A stretch of DNA of 64,000 bases. Origin: Galbula dea. Its lineage: Eukaryota; Chordata; Aves; Piciformes; Galbulidae. The translations under genes and the position numbers were made by a program. How positions within the stretch are numbered: the first letter of the stretch is position 1; every line of letters starts with the position of its first letter. Shown piece after piece: positions 24,701 to 35,476 of this stretch. The stretch covers positions 1,054,001 through 1,118,000 of the forward strand of contig VWZX01007397.1 of assembly GCA_013399015.1 (NCBI GenBank), in the 5' to 3' direction. A model generated the notes under the pieces. It had not been told where the DNA came from. It did not search any database and saw only the letters and a list, made by a program, of their open reading frames with translations.

Positions 24701-27243
24701 AAATGTGGAGCCTTTATTGATTTAAACTTTCAACCTTAGACTCGTAGTTTTAAATGCAAGGTAAACAGTCCTAACAAATGATTTAAAAAGTATATTTCTT
24801 TTCCATGCCGTTTCCGGAGAGCAGGTTTTGGCAATGTTTAATCTCATATCTTAAGCAGAAGACTTGTATATGTAATGGATTAACTGCTCTAATGAACCAA
24901 AAATCCAGTTTATTTTCGCTCTTCCTGTAGAAAACTCCTACTTATAGGCTTTCATAAAACTTTGGGTTCACCAGTTTTTAATTAGTGAACAAACAAATAG
25001 CACCTATCTCCATCCTGCTCTCTTTCATTGAATTGTAGGGAAAGTTTACCTTTCCCTTGCCTGGTAGAGACAATGCTCTTCCAGCTGAAGCATCACAAAA
25101 CATAGGCTGCTTGATATGGCACTGAAACCTGCATTACATGCTGCTACCTTATATAAATACAAAAAAAGCAAATTATAATTGCAGTAGAAAACAAGCTTAA
25201 TTTCCAAACTAATATCGATAGATTGCAATTTTTTACTGTTAACTGTCATCTTCTTTGATACATGAGATTCATTTCATCTTTTAACAGAATATTGGTTTTG
25301 AAGGTTAAGAATGCGTTGACTAAGTGAAATTGCAGTAGGAAACACTCATAATAACTGAACTAAAAATACATAGAGTTAACACATTATTTTAAAAAAAATC
25401 TATGTAAATATAAAAACTGCAACTTTTCTGTTAGAATTAAATGTCAGCGCTCCCCATAAACATGGGTTCATGTCCATATGGCCTTGTTCTCTATTTTTTT
25501 TACATTTTCCACTAAACCTTAGCGTATGCCAAAAATGGGTCTATTTGTTTTCTTGATATACCTAGTCTGCTGTTGAATATAAACCAAACTATTTGAAAGA
25601 AGTTTTTCAAAAGGTCCTTATCATTTTCAGTTGCCAAAGCTTCAACTTTTATTCATGTTTCATCTGCTCAATTTTAATTTTATATGGTTCAAACTTTTCT
25701 AGTTTATTACCTAGAAGCAGATCAGCTCATAAATGGATGGGATATTAAAAAGAAAATTCCATAAAATGAGGTATCTCAGATGTTGTAAACACTGCCAGAA
25801 ATTTTATATATTTGGTTTGAAAGAAAAATTACAATGTCAGGAAAAAATCTGCCCAGTTTTCATATAATTTTAAAATATAAACTACTGCCCTAATCAACTT
25901 TCAGATCACTTAGGAAGAACTCTACAATAGTGCTACTCTCTAAGTCCAGACCTCAGAACAACCAACCATTCTGTGCCTCCTTTGATACTGAAAAGGCACA
26001 AAGCAACAGAAGGTGTTTGCATAACACCCATTGTTGTATTGTCTGAGACCTTGCACTTTTCCATCTCTTGGTATGTCTGCTGTGAAGTTGGAAATGAGCC
26101 TTTAGTCATGGATTGCAAAAGGAGTGCGGAGGGTGCTAAGGGCAGGACCCACAAGTGGCGATAGAAATTGTGGAGGGTTCAAAGCATGCCTGGCCCCAGT
26201 CGTGGCCAGGAAGCCACAAGTTTACTGGTCCGCAGTGAGACGCCAGGTTGTACTAGCAAGGTCTGACAACATTGACACAAGGACTTGGGGGTCTCTGTGC
26301 TTTTCCTTGTCGGATGCCTGTAGCCAGAGCCAAAGCAGGTTTTGCTGGCAGAGCTAGAGAAACACTGGGAGATACTGTTAGGACTGTGTGCTAGTATGAG
26401 CTAGAAGAAGTATTTCTTGTGTTGGTCTGAACGTAAAGGCAACTTAGAAGTTTTCTGTCCTCCTTCAGAAGTTAAATCCCTCAGACTGCCAGTAGGATTT
26501 TGGAAAAGAATAGCTTTAGAAACCCAAAATAATAAAACCATTCAACCTTAGTTAAGAGGTGTCTAAAACCCACTGACTTTTGGTAATACTACTTTATGCT
26601 TCTAATCCGCAGAATTATTTTTGAAAAAAGGGATCAGGTGCTAATAAATCAAATAGATTATTCATCTCACCCTACTTTCCCTTTCTGAAATTTATATCTG
26701 TAGTCTGGGCCAGCCCTCTGAACTTTCACACGTTAAAGAAATCAGTGTTTTTCAGGGGAAAGCTATCCCCACTCTAGTTTCATTTTTCTATCAAGGAGCT
26801 CTCAAAATCTAGTTTTGACAAGCCACCCAACTTTTAGAGGTTTAGTTGTAAATGGGAATGAATCTTGTCTTTAGATACTTCTGAATTTGAATTCTTATTT
26901 TTGCATTCAGACTCCTCACCCCCTTTCCCTTTCTCATATCCCTTCTGCGGAGAAAGGACAAGCTGCTATGAGAATAGGGCAACATGAACTGAGAAATGAA
27001 CCCAAAAACCACAGTCAAATTTGATCATTCACAGCTCTTTCAAGGGAAGGAAAAACTCTCATCCTAGCTAAATGAAAAGGGCCTAACACAGAGGAGGGAA
27101 ATAGTCTCTTCAAAGGGTCAGAGGACATTTAATTTCAGGGAGAACTCCCACAACAAAATGCTCAAAAAAATCTCACTTGCTGTATAATAAAGCTACTCAC
27201 AAAAATACAGAGGAGTTGCTGACAACCCATTGCTGTTTTCCAG
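21743..27243 (+). other. CPED1: CPED1 intron, 5.5 kb
   Basis: This is the intron between two confidently phased CPED1 exons. I saw no CR1, no RNA gene and no further exon in it. A short AG microsatellite lies at about 23924-23938. The stretch 26120-26350 is more GC-rich than its surroundings and unassigned. Confidence 0.8.
23924..23938. repeat. AG microsatellite
   Basis: A short (AG)n run in a CPED1 intron. Confidence 0.85.
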
Positions 27244-27380
27244 GGCAGTGGATTGTCCCTTGCCTCAGCTGTTCTGACAACAGGACCTGCGACTGGAGGG
27301 AAATAACATGGCAGCCCCATGGCTGCCAACACACTGTGCTAGCCAAGCCTGAGCTCCAGCGCTGTGTGGAGGGCAGAAGG
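27244..27380 (+). CDS. CPED1: CPED1 internal exon (cysteine-rich block before GDS motif)
   Basis: The 137-nt exon has acceptor TTTTCCAG and donor GTATGT. The first two bases complete the split Gly, then the frame reads QWIVPCLSCSDNRTCDWREI and on to CVEGRR. This segment is almost identical to mammalian CPED1 and has four closely spaced cysteines, typical of the block just before the PC-esterase GDS motif. The exon ends in phase 0. The open frame that starts upstream at 27177 is read-through from the intron and is not part of the exon. Confidence 0.95.
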
Positions 27381-29146
27381 GTATGTAACAGAGTCTACTT
27401 TTTAGTTTGGTTTCATTTACCTGGATATTTTGTGTCCTGAAACTTTAGAAATATTTTTACGAATGATGTATAAGAAAAGTCCTTTTATATTATAACTGGA
27501 AAAGAGGATTTCAGATGGAAAATCCACAGGGATGAAAAACATCAGTTACCCATAATTTAGCTTCATACCCAGACACAGTTGTCCACTGCCATTTCACAAT
27601 AGGAGCTTAGGTCACACCGGTGGAGTTTCAAGACCTACGGTGTACATAGTTACCAGTTATACCTGCATTGAGTACATAAGGACTGTAAATGGAGGGCAGA
27701 TTTGCATTGTTGTCACACAAGTTTGTCTCACACTTGACGTGCAAGTTGGGTTTCTTCTGCTGCATACCTGATGCATGGCATTGCTTGTGCACTCTAATCT
27801 TACCAAGTCTTCTTGCACATTCTTTTCTTGTAGTGAAGCTTCTAAGGTGATTACTTGGAAATACAAGGTCTCCTTAATAAGCATGCTATGACTGTAAAAG
27901 TGTTGAGAGAGAGCTCTGATCTGAGGCTCAGGTACCTTACTGAGGATACAAGTATCCAGAAAGTAAGTAATTAATCCTTATAAAAATTTTTATAGTGTAT
28001 TGTCTAGGTAAGAAAGTAGTAACTAAAAGTGGCATTTTTATAAAATCCAAGAGCATTTCCACACAAAGACAAAAGCAAAAATAATAGTCTTTCCATTAAC
28101 ATTTCCTCCTTTTCTGAGCATTTCTTGTCTTTCGTTGTCAGTTGGCTTTATTTCTACCTTTGGTTTTCTTCATTACTGTAGAGCTATGGGTCTCTCCTAA
28201 TATATTTTTCTAGAAAAAATATAGGTTTATATGACAGAGGAGAAGCTTGATTTTCTCCTCATGTGCAAACCAAGCACTTCTGGATTGACCACAGCAAAAA
28301 AACTAGAAGAATTTATTAGCATTGGTCAGGTCTTTAATTTCCAGAGACATTGGGCTGTTTCAATAGGCAAACACCCTTTGGTCAGACAATTGCAGGATAG
28401 TAGAGGAACTGTATGCCACAGTGCAAGTGGATTGCCAGGGTCCTGTTGGGAGGGTTATGCTGACATTCCCACCTCCTGAAACCAACCACTTACATTCATA
28501 CATGTCAAAAATGTTTATTAAGGGTTCATTAAAACCAAGTATATAAAATAAATGTATGTAAGCTTCATTTCTTAGTTCAGATTCCACTGTTCTATCTAGT
28601 GTGAGATGAAAGCAAGATCCTGTGTGATCTATAATAACGCCATGCAAGAAAAATATCTGTAACACTAATTGCTCTTATTTCCCATTCTGCACCTTTTGCA
28701 AAAAGTCTTCTGTCATTGTCTGGTAACCTTCACTGCTCTGTAGAAATCTGCTGAATCACTCCTGTTACCTTTACACAGATGTCTATTTAACTGGTCTATT
28801 CTTTTAAAGTTACCACTCTAACACATGCTCTCCTTTTGGTATCTTTCTCCTATATCTTTCCCTCTGATGTTATTTTGTCAACACTGCAGTGGTTTCAAGT
28901 TTGTGTGGCTTTTTGCAATAGCATTTTTGTTTCTTTCACCAAACAAATGTAGAGCCTGGACCAACTTCCCCAGGTCAGAAGAACTTAAGAACTAAGAGAA
29001 TCTTTCTTCATACCACAGTCAGCTGAGTAAAAATGGTCACCTGCCAGGCTAATAAGGTCCTGATTTTGCCTGTGATTAAGGCCAACTTAAGAATTACTTC
29101 ATATAGCCGAAACCATGCAGTAGAAAAAGTTTGGGTTTTTTTTCAA

Positions 29147-29391
29147 AAGTAGCAAAAGGTAGATTTAGATTAGACATTAGGAGGAAGTTCTTCACTGTTA
29201 GGGTGATGAGACACTGGAACAGGTTGCCCAGAGAGGCAGTGGAAGACCCAACCCTGAAAGTTTTTAAGACAAGGCTGAATGGGACTCTGGGCAACCTGAT
29301 CTAGTGGGAGGTGTCCCTGCCAGGTGGAGGAGTTGGAACTGGATGATCTTTAAGATCCCTTCCAACTCTGGCAACTCTATGATTCTGTGAA
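29147..29391 (+). repeat. CR1 LINE, 5'-truncated
   Basis: The last ~245 bp of CR1: the region coding for the ORF2 C-terminus (AGATTTAGATTAGACATTAG on), 3' UTR, GGAACTGGATGATCTTTAAG and two tail octamers. Confidence 0.9.
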
Positions 29392-29697
29392 AGAGACTTT
29401 TGCCTATCAGTTGTACTGTATGCTATTATATATGTTATAAGCAACCTGGATCTTTTATAAGGGAGCTACTGAGTAGATAGTATGAGGTAATTCTTGTGAA
29501 CAAATACATTTTTGTTACACATGAGATTTTGGTAACCATCTATAAATGTTTCTATTTCCTAACTGGTAATATTAATTTCGTACCACTATATACCTTGTTT
29601 ATAAGCACTGCAGAGGTCACTGCCTTCTCAAACTAACATCATAGTTTCCATAACAAAATATTCAGGAGGTTTCCATGCTGGAAATGTAAGCAGATTT

Positions 29698-29720
29698 AAA
29701 AAAAAAAAAAAAAAAAAAAA
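29698..29720. repeat. A homopolymer, 23 nt
   Basis: Uninterrupted A run in a CPED1 intron; no retroposed gene body was recognised before it. Confidence 0.9.
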
Positions 29721-30239
29721 GCAAGAGTGCAATTCACAAGGGAAAAATCATCAACACAAGTGAGGACACCGAGATGATCTAGAATGCTGTTTGATTAATA
29801 GTGTCATTTGCTGAAGTTAGCTAAACACAACAGAGCCCACTTGCGTCCACTTCTCAAAATGGGCTCAACTTTTCAGCTCTTTGTGGTTGAAATGCAGCAC
29901 ATGTAAGATCACTGTATCTCTAAGTGCAGTTATTTTTTTTCTTATGCTTTATAGAACAACAGTAAAATACAGTGTTCAGATATCTCTTGCTCATTATTGT
30001 CTTTCATGCATTTGTCAGTGTTTCTGAAATATGTTTATGGTCACCCAAATGGAGCGCTTCTTTCCATCTGCCTCATAAATAAGCCTTAAAAGATGTCTTC
30101 TCATTTGTTTTCTAGCTTCAGGCTGCTTTTATGTCATATTAAAATTGATTTGTTTTCAGAGCTCATCTCTCAACTTGTCTTCTCCATTCTCTATAACACA
30201 AATCCATTTTCCCTGGCTATGACTTCTAACTGATTTCAT

Positions 30240-30396
30240 AGTAGTATCATAGTAATATGAACTGAGCTGGAAGGAACCCAACCAGATCATCGAGTCCAGC
30301 TCTTAAACCTAGGCAGGACACCCCAAGAATCACCCCATGTGCCTGAGAGCGTTATTTAAACGCTTTTTGAACTCTGTCAGGCATGGTGCTAAGACT
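30240..30396 (-). repeat. CR1 LINE, 3' fragment
   Basis: Antisense CR1 end: GGAAGGAACCCAACCAGATC, then sequence matching the complement of the copy at 31618-31830 (CACATGGG..GTGTCCT segment). The tail octamers are degraded, so it is older than most others here. Confidence 0.8.
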
Positions 30397-31617
30397 AGTA
30401 TTTCACATCATCATGAACTGCTATTTTATTTTGTGTGCATATAAAACCGTCTTTTAGCTAAGTTCTGTTCTAAGTTGTTTCTGTTTCATAAGAACATAAG
30501 GGCACCTGCAGTGTAACAATAACACTCAGATTGGTGGAGACGTGAGAAACGATATATATCCACGAAAACAGTTTGTGAGACCTTATTCTGCTTTATGATG
30601 TGTTAGTAAGATTAGTCAGTCATATGTTTGCATTTCAGACAGTAAACAGGAAAACTTTGAAGTGTTGAGGCTAGGGTGATTCTGGCTGGGCAAATTTCAA
30701 TTCGGTTCACTTTTAATATCTGCAGTCTTTTTTTCCTCCATTTTAAATTATAAGGGTAACAAGATGCAGCCTGTGTTTTTCTTAGGGAACTCCACATTTA
30801 TGTCCTGATTGAATCAAAGAAGTAGGCAAGCATAATAAAAATATTATATATTTATTATGGTGGTTCAACAAAATCGTCTGTAACTGTGGTTGATGAGCTT
30901 TTGCTGCAAGATTTATACAATTTTATTAAGACACGATTTTTGTATGAGAACTTTAAAGGATGGGTGAAGGAAAATGGGTTCTAACAGGTAATTAGTTATC
31001 CAATTAGCAGCATATAGAAGGCTTAACTCGATAGCAGAGGTGATGTGTTTATCATTGAGAAATATTACACAGGGTTTAGTCTTACAATAAAGTACCATTG
31101 AGACATGTGTAATTAAGAACCAGGATACATGAAAAGGCACTATTTGCTATAATACTTAAAATTCAGCTGTTAAAATAGGATTTTTAACTTATGCTATCTT
31201 AATATTTTTAGAGTTAAGTACTGCTTTGGACTTACAGGTGTTTAAATTTCCAAAGTGTAGTTAATTTATACAACAGATTGGCTAAGAAGTGAATTCCATT
31301 ATGCTTACTCAATCTTTTAAAGCCTTTAAGATACAATCAAATTTTGCACACAAAGTGTTTGCAACAGAAGATACTGAAAATATGTGTCTGCATGAAAGTG
31401 TTGTTCTTTGTCTGGTAAAATTATAAAATTATGTATATCTGATCCTTTAGTCGTTCTGCAGACAGATGCCCCATTGACCTCAACAGTGCATTGCTAAATC
31501 TTATGCCAGACTGTAAGGAAAATGATATTGTACACACTTAAGCCATCATTTTACTCATTATTATCGTAGAGCCAAGCATAGAATCATCCCTAGAACCCTT
31601 GGTTCAAATCCTATTAA

Positions 31618-31830
31618 ATACTATTCTTCACTCAGAGGGTGGTTGGGATCTGGAACAGGGAAGTTCTCTCAGCACCATGCCTGACAGAGTTTAAGAAGTG
31701 TCTAGATGACTCTCTCAGGCACATGGGATGATTCTTGGGGTGTCCTCCATGGGTTTAAGAGCTGGATTCCATGATCCTTTTGGGTCCCTTCCAGCTCAGA
31801 CAGTACTATGATTCAGGACTATGATACTGC
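31618..31830 (+). repeat. CR1 LINE, 3' fragment
   Basis: Starts at CTATTCTTCACTCAGAGGGT, passes through TTAAGAAGTGTCTAGATGAC and ends at GGTCCCTTCCAGCTCAG plus a diverged tail. Same subfamily as the inverted copy at 30240-30396, 1.2 kb upstream. Confidence 0.85.
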
Positions 31831-32352
31831 ATAGTACACACAACTATAGTAGGTTCTTGCGACTGCACAGAAATAAATGTGGCTATAGCTACGGGACTTT
31901 CAATTACATTGAATGATTATTCTAATTCATCAAAGATCTTGCATCAGTTAAAGAACAGAAATTTTCTTTCTGGGGCTAAACACCACTTATTTTAGCTTTT
32001 GAATCTTCCGAGGATTTGCAGAAAATGAAGGTAACTTGCAAAAGTTTGACTTCAGAGGATGCTTTATGATGGCCTCCATACTACAACAAAAAGTGCTTGG
32101 CCAACTCTGCGCAAGGGCAGTTTGAAAAACAGGAAAAAACCTACAACTGTCCTTTTCTTCCACCTCAATATTTTGCTTTATTCTGTTTATTTTATTTTAT
32201 TTTACTTTTTCATATTTTTTTATTATTTTATAATATTAGTGAGAAGAAAAATAATTTCTTTATAATTATTTTCACAGCATTTAGCCATCTCACAGCATGG
32301 TCAAACCAACAACTAGAAGCAGATTTTCGTATCATAGAATATTATCATTTAA

Positions 32353-32786
32353 GCTAGTCAGGGGTCTGGAAAACAGGCCTTATGAGGAGAGGCTTAGGGA
32401 GTTGGGGTTGTTTAGCCTGGAGAAGAGGAGGCTGAGGGGAGACCTTATCGCTCTCTTCAGCTACTTGAAAGGCCATTCTAGGGAGGCGGGTGTTGGCCTC
32501 TTCTCCCTTGTGACTAGTGACAGGACTAGAGGGAATGGGCTTAAGTTGTGCCAGGGTAGGTTTAGATTAGATATTAGGAAGAACTTCTTTACCGAAAGAG
32601 TGGTTAGATATTGGAATAGGCTGCCCAGGGAGGTGGTGGAGTCACCGTCCCTGGAGGTTTTTAAGAAGAGGATAGATGTGTTTCTTCAGGGGATTATTTA
32701 GGGGTAAGAGTAGTGTAGGGCTATCGGTTGGACTAGATGCTCTTGAGGGTCCTTTCCAACCGTAATGATTCTGTGATTCTGTGATT
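32353..32786 (+). repeat. CR1 LINE, young copy A
   Basis: A 5'-truncated copy with an open frame for the ORF2 C-terminus (LVRGLENRPYEERLRELGLF through RIDVFLQGII, ending at its normal stop) and an intact 3' UTR and octamer tail. It differs from 38929-39346 by four substitutions and one 12-bp indel over about 420 bp. Confidence 0.95.
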
Positions 32787-32812
32787 ATTTAGGGGTCATA
32801 TAGAAAGGCTGG

Positions 32813-33110
32813 GGAGGGCCTGTTTACAAAGGCCTGTAGTGATAGGACAAGGGGTAATGGGTTTAAATTAGGGAAGAGCAGGTTTAGATTGGGTATTAGG
32901 AAAAAGTTCCTTACTACAAGGGTGGTGGAACATTGGAACAGGTTGCCCAGGCAGGTGGTTGAGGCCCCGTCCCTGGAGGTGTTCAAGGCGAGGCTGGACA
33001 GGGTGCTTGGTAACCTGGCTTAGTTGGAGATTGCCTACTCACTGTAGGGGGTTGGACTAGATGACCTCTAAGGTCCCTTCCAATCCTAATAATTCTATGA
33101 TTCTATGATC
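32813..33110 (+). repeat. CR1 LINE, 5'-truncated, second of cluster
   Basis: Follows copy A almost directly. It matches the CR1 segment starting CCTGTTTACAAAGGCCTGTA and continues through GGACTAGATGACCTCTAAGG to tail octamers ATTCTATG. A different, older subfamily than copy A. Its exact 5' boundary, between 32787 and 32815, is unclear. Confidence 0.9.
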
Positions 33111-33175
33111 ATAGAATGTTAGGGGTTGGAAGGCACCTAGAGAGATCATCTAGTCCAACCCTCCAAAAGATGCAG
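33108..33175 (-). repeat. CR1 LINE, 3' end fragment, tail-to-tail
   Basis: Antisense CR1 terminus: ATCATAGAATGTTAGGGGTT, then GGAAGGCACCTAGAGAGATC and TAGTCCAACCCTCC. It abuts the tail of the preceding sense copy with no spacer. Confidence 0.85.
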
Positions 33176-33708
33176 ACAAAGTCTTAATTAAGGTCTGCTC
33201 TGCGTGTACACATTTGTTGGTGACATGCATGTATACAGCAGCAGATGCATTGGACTACGAGGAGTGCACGCCTATCTTTCTAGCTGAGATATTCTCTGGA
33301 CTTATGGGACAGCATCCTCCTCAGGATCCCAGCACACACAGGCTCCAGAGTGTGACTTCTGAAACCCTTATATTGCTAGAGACTCCACAGTATTGGCAAA
33401 ACAAGACATCTGTCCATCCTGTTGGTTGGCCTTGACCATGCTTCTTTCCTTTATTTCCACAAAGGGCATTGTTCTGCTCTTTGAAATTGTTGGTAGATGA
33501 TATTAGACTCAATATAGTTAGGAGGAAAAAACATCTATCAGAATCGTAGTTGTAGTAGAATGAAGAGTGAGACAAAAATGCCACATCTGCCAAATCACTG
33601 AAATTAATATTACAAAGGAGATTAATATGCTCATTTGCAATTAGAAATCATCATGTGCAGAGATAACGAAACAGTATCATATGTTATTAGAAACGGAGAA
33701 ACAGTCTA

Positions 33709-33772
33709 GCATGGGGGTTGGACTAGGTGATCTTTCGAGGTCCCTTCCAACACCTAACATTCTGTGATTCTA
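33709..33772 (+). repeat. CR1 LINE, 3' terminal fragment
   Basis: Only the final ~64 bp: GGGGGTTGGACTAGGTGATC, GGTCCCTTCCAACACC and the tail ATTCTGTGATTCT. Confidence 0.85.
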
Positions 33773-34583
33773 CCAGCTGCTCTATGTGTGTGACCTAGTG
33801 GAGCCTGTTTGTTATTCTGCTAATGATATGTTTTTACAGAAATATTCTCACCCGTGTTGCAAGTTAATGATATCCTTGCCTGCTAATATCTGAAAACTGC
33901 TTTTTAAATAGATACATATCTAGATACTACAGTGATGGATTTATGAAATGGAGATTAAAGAAACATGAGAGCAGACAGACTGGAGAGATTTTGCAAGTTG
34001 AAAGAACTGTTGTTTAAAACCTCAAGTTAACCTACTTCAGAATTAGGACATACTGTAAGCACGGGCTGTCCTCCTAATTGTAAATAATTGCGTGCATGTT
34101 TGTGTCTGTCAGAGAAGGGAAGTGAGACTATTCAACCAGTCCTTCCAAGAATTCAACAATCCTTGACTTCTGTGAGTCATGTTATGCTTGGTTAAAGAGG
34201 TTTCTTCTAAGAAAATGTAAAAAGAGACGGAAATTTCTCCTTATATCTAATTAAACCTCCCCTGCTTCAAATTCAGTTTGAAGCCATGGTCAATAAGGAT
34301 GAAAAATGCAGGGCTAATTGTACACCTATAGCTATCACTTGTAGTTTTCATCTTTGAAACACGTAATATAGATTTTTGTTCATCAGATCACACAGAATTT
34401 GCTATAAGGGGAACTTTATTATGGAGATGTGCTGGAGAAACGGCAGCTCTCAGAGATATTTCTTGAACATTATAAGAAGGGCTTAAAAACCTCCAGACTG
34501 CCGGTATTGTTTTCTTAGCTTCTGGATTATGGAGCATACAACTTTCTAAGTAAATCATATTTCTTTTTTTTTTTAATCCCAAG

Positions 34584-34804
34584 ATTCTTTTTATAGGTGA
34601 CTCAACTAACAGAGGTATGATGTACTATCTAATAGAAAGAGTGAATAAGACTCTTCAGGAATGGCAAAAGACTCATGATATTAAGTGTTATCATAACATC
34701 AACGAGGGGAAAACATTTATCAGTTACTCCTACTACCCCCAGTTTTGGATGAAGGCAAGCCAGAGACCAACTTTTGAAAAAGCACTAGAACAATTGCTGC
34801 AGAG
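34584..34804 (+). CDS. CPED1: CPED1 exon carrying the catalytic GDS motif
   Basis: The 221-nt exon follows a T-rich tract and the acceptor CCCAAG, and ends at donor GTACTG. It reads ILFIGDSTNRGMMYYLIER, then a segment with YSYYPQFW, and ends LLQR with Arg split after two bases. GDS followed by NRG is the hallmark of the PC-esterase (GDSL/SGNH-like) family, in which the Ser of GDS is the expected nucleophile. The true exon starts 11 codons upstream of the Met at 34617. The substrate of CPED1 is not established, so only a predicted esterase fold can be stated. The protein is expected in the secretory pathway. Confidence 0.96.
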
Positions 34805-35056
34805 GTACTGTACAAACTCTATTGCTGGCTTCTTTGTATTCTCATTCTATTTGCAAATGTGCATAACACATTTTACAATTAAAGTCAGTACAATATTAAA
34901 TATAATGTGTGCAGACTGTATTGTGTGGTTGAAAAATAGCAGAAAATGACATCAGGCCTCTGATCAGGGTGACAGAGATAAAGTTCACTGAAATACAATG
35001 AGTTAAAATGTTTGCCATCTGTTTTAAGATGTGTTTTTTTCCTTTCTGGGTTTCAG

Positions 35057-35158
35057 ATCACGTCCCCTGGAGAACACAGACCAGACTGTATTAATTGTAG
35101 GTGGCGTTCAGTGGCTTAATTCCAATCACTTGCAAATTATCCAAAAAGTCTTGGACAG
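35057..35158 (+). CDS. CPED1: CPED1 internal exon (GGVQWLN block)
   Basis: The 102-nt exon has acceptor TTTCAG and donor GTAATG. Its first base completes Arg and the frame reads SRPLENTDQTVLIVGGVQWL, then NSNHLQIIQKVLD, with the last Arg split. The GGVQWLN segment lies where SGNH-type esterases have their oxyanion-hole block; that role is inferred from position. Only 252 bp separate it from the GDS exon. Confidence 0.95.
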
Positions 35159-35388
35159 GTAATGTTATGTACATGGTACACAATCTGTACATACAAGGCT
35201 TTATTCCAGGACTTGATATATTACGAGAAACTATGTAACAAAAATATTTAAATACAAGCCTTTAATTTTTTATCTCATGGGTGTGTGCTTAAGTGACTTT
35301 GAAAGAATAAAAATGAAGTGTCTTTTGTTGTGTCTGTTATGTAAAATGTGTCCCTCTTTTTTTTTTTTTTTTTTTCCCCACTAACCAG

Positions 35389-35476
35389 GGAAAATCTATC
35401 AAATATCCTGGTAATTATCAAATCTATAGGGATGGGCTTTCACCTTCCAGTGGATGGAATACATTCTCTGTCACAG
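35389..35476 (+). CDS. CPED1: CPED1 internal exon (DGIH block)
   Basis: The 88-nt exon follows a long T tract (about 35357-35375) and acceptor ACCAG, and ends at donor GTAAGC. It reads ENLSNILVIIKSIGMGFHLP, then VDGIHSLSQ. DGIH matches the DxxH pattern that supplies the catalytic Asp and His in PC-esterases. This assignment is an inference from motif and order (GDS first, DxxH later). The exon ends in phase 0. Confidence 0.94.

Larger units (their letters stand above)
27381..34583 (+). other. CPED1: CPED1 intron, 7.2 kb, CR1-rich
   Basis: This intron lies between the cysteine-rich exon and the GDS exon. It holds the densest CR1 cluster of the window (29147-29391, 30240-30396, 31618-31830, 32353-33182, 33709-33772) and a 23-nt A run at 29698-29720. 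No coding exon was seen between these elements. Confidence 0.8.

Noticed and set aside
26120..26350. GC-richer stretch considered as a retroviral LTR or exon
   Set aside because: No terminal TG..CA pair, no polyadenylation signal, no partner copy and no motif in the frames.
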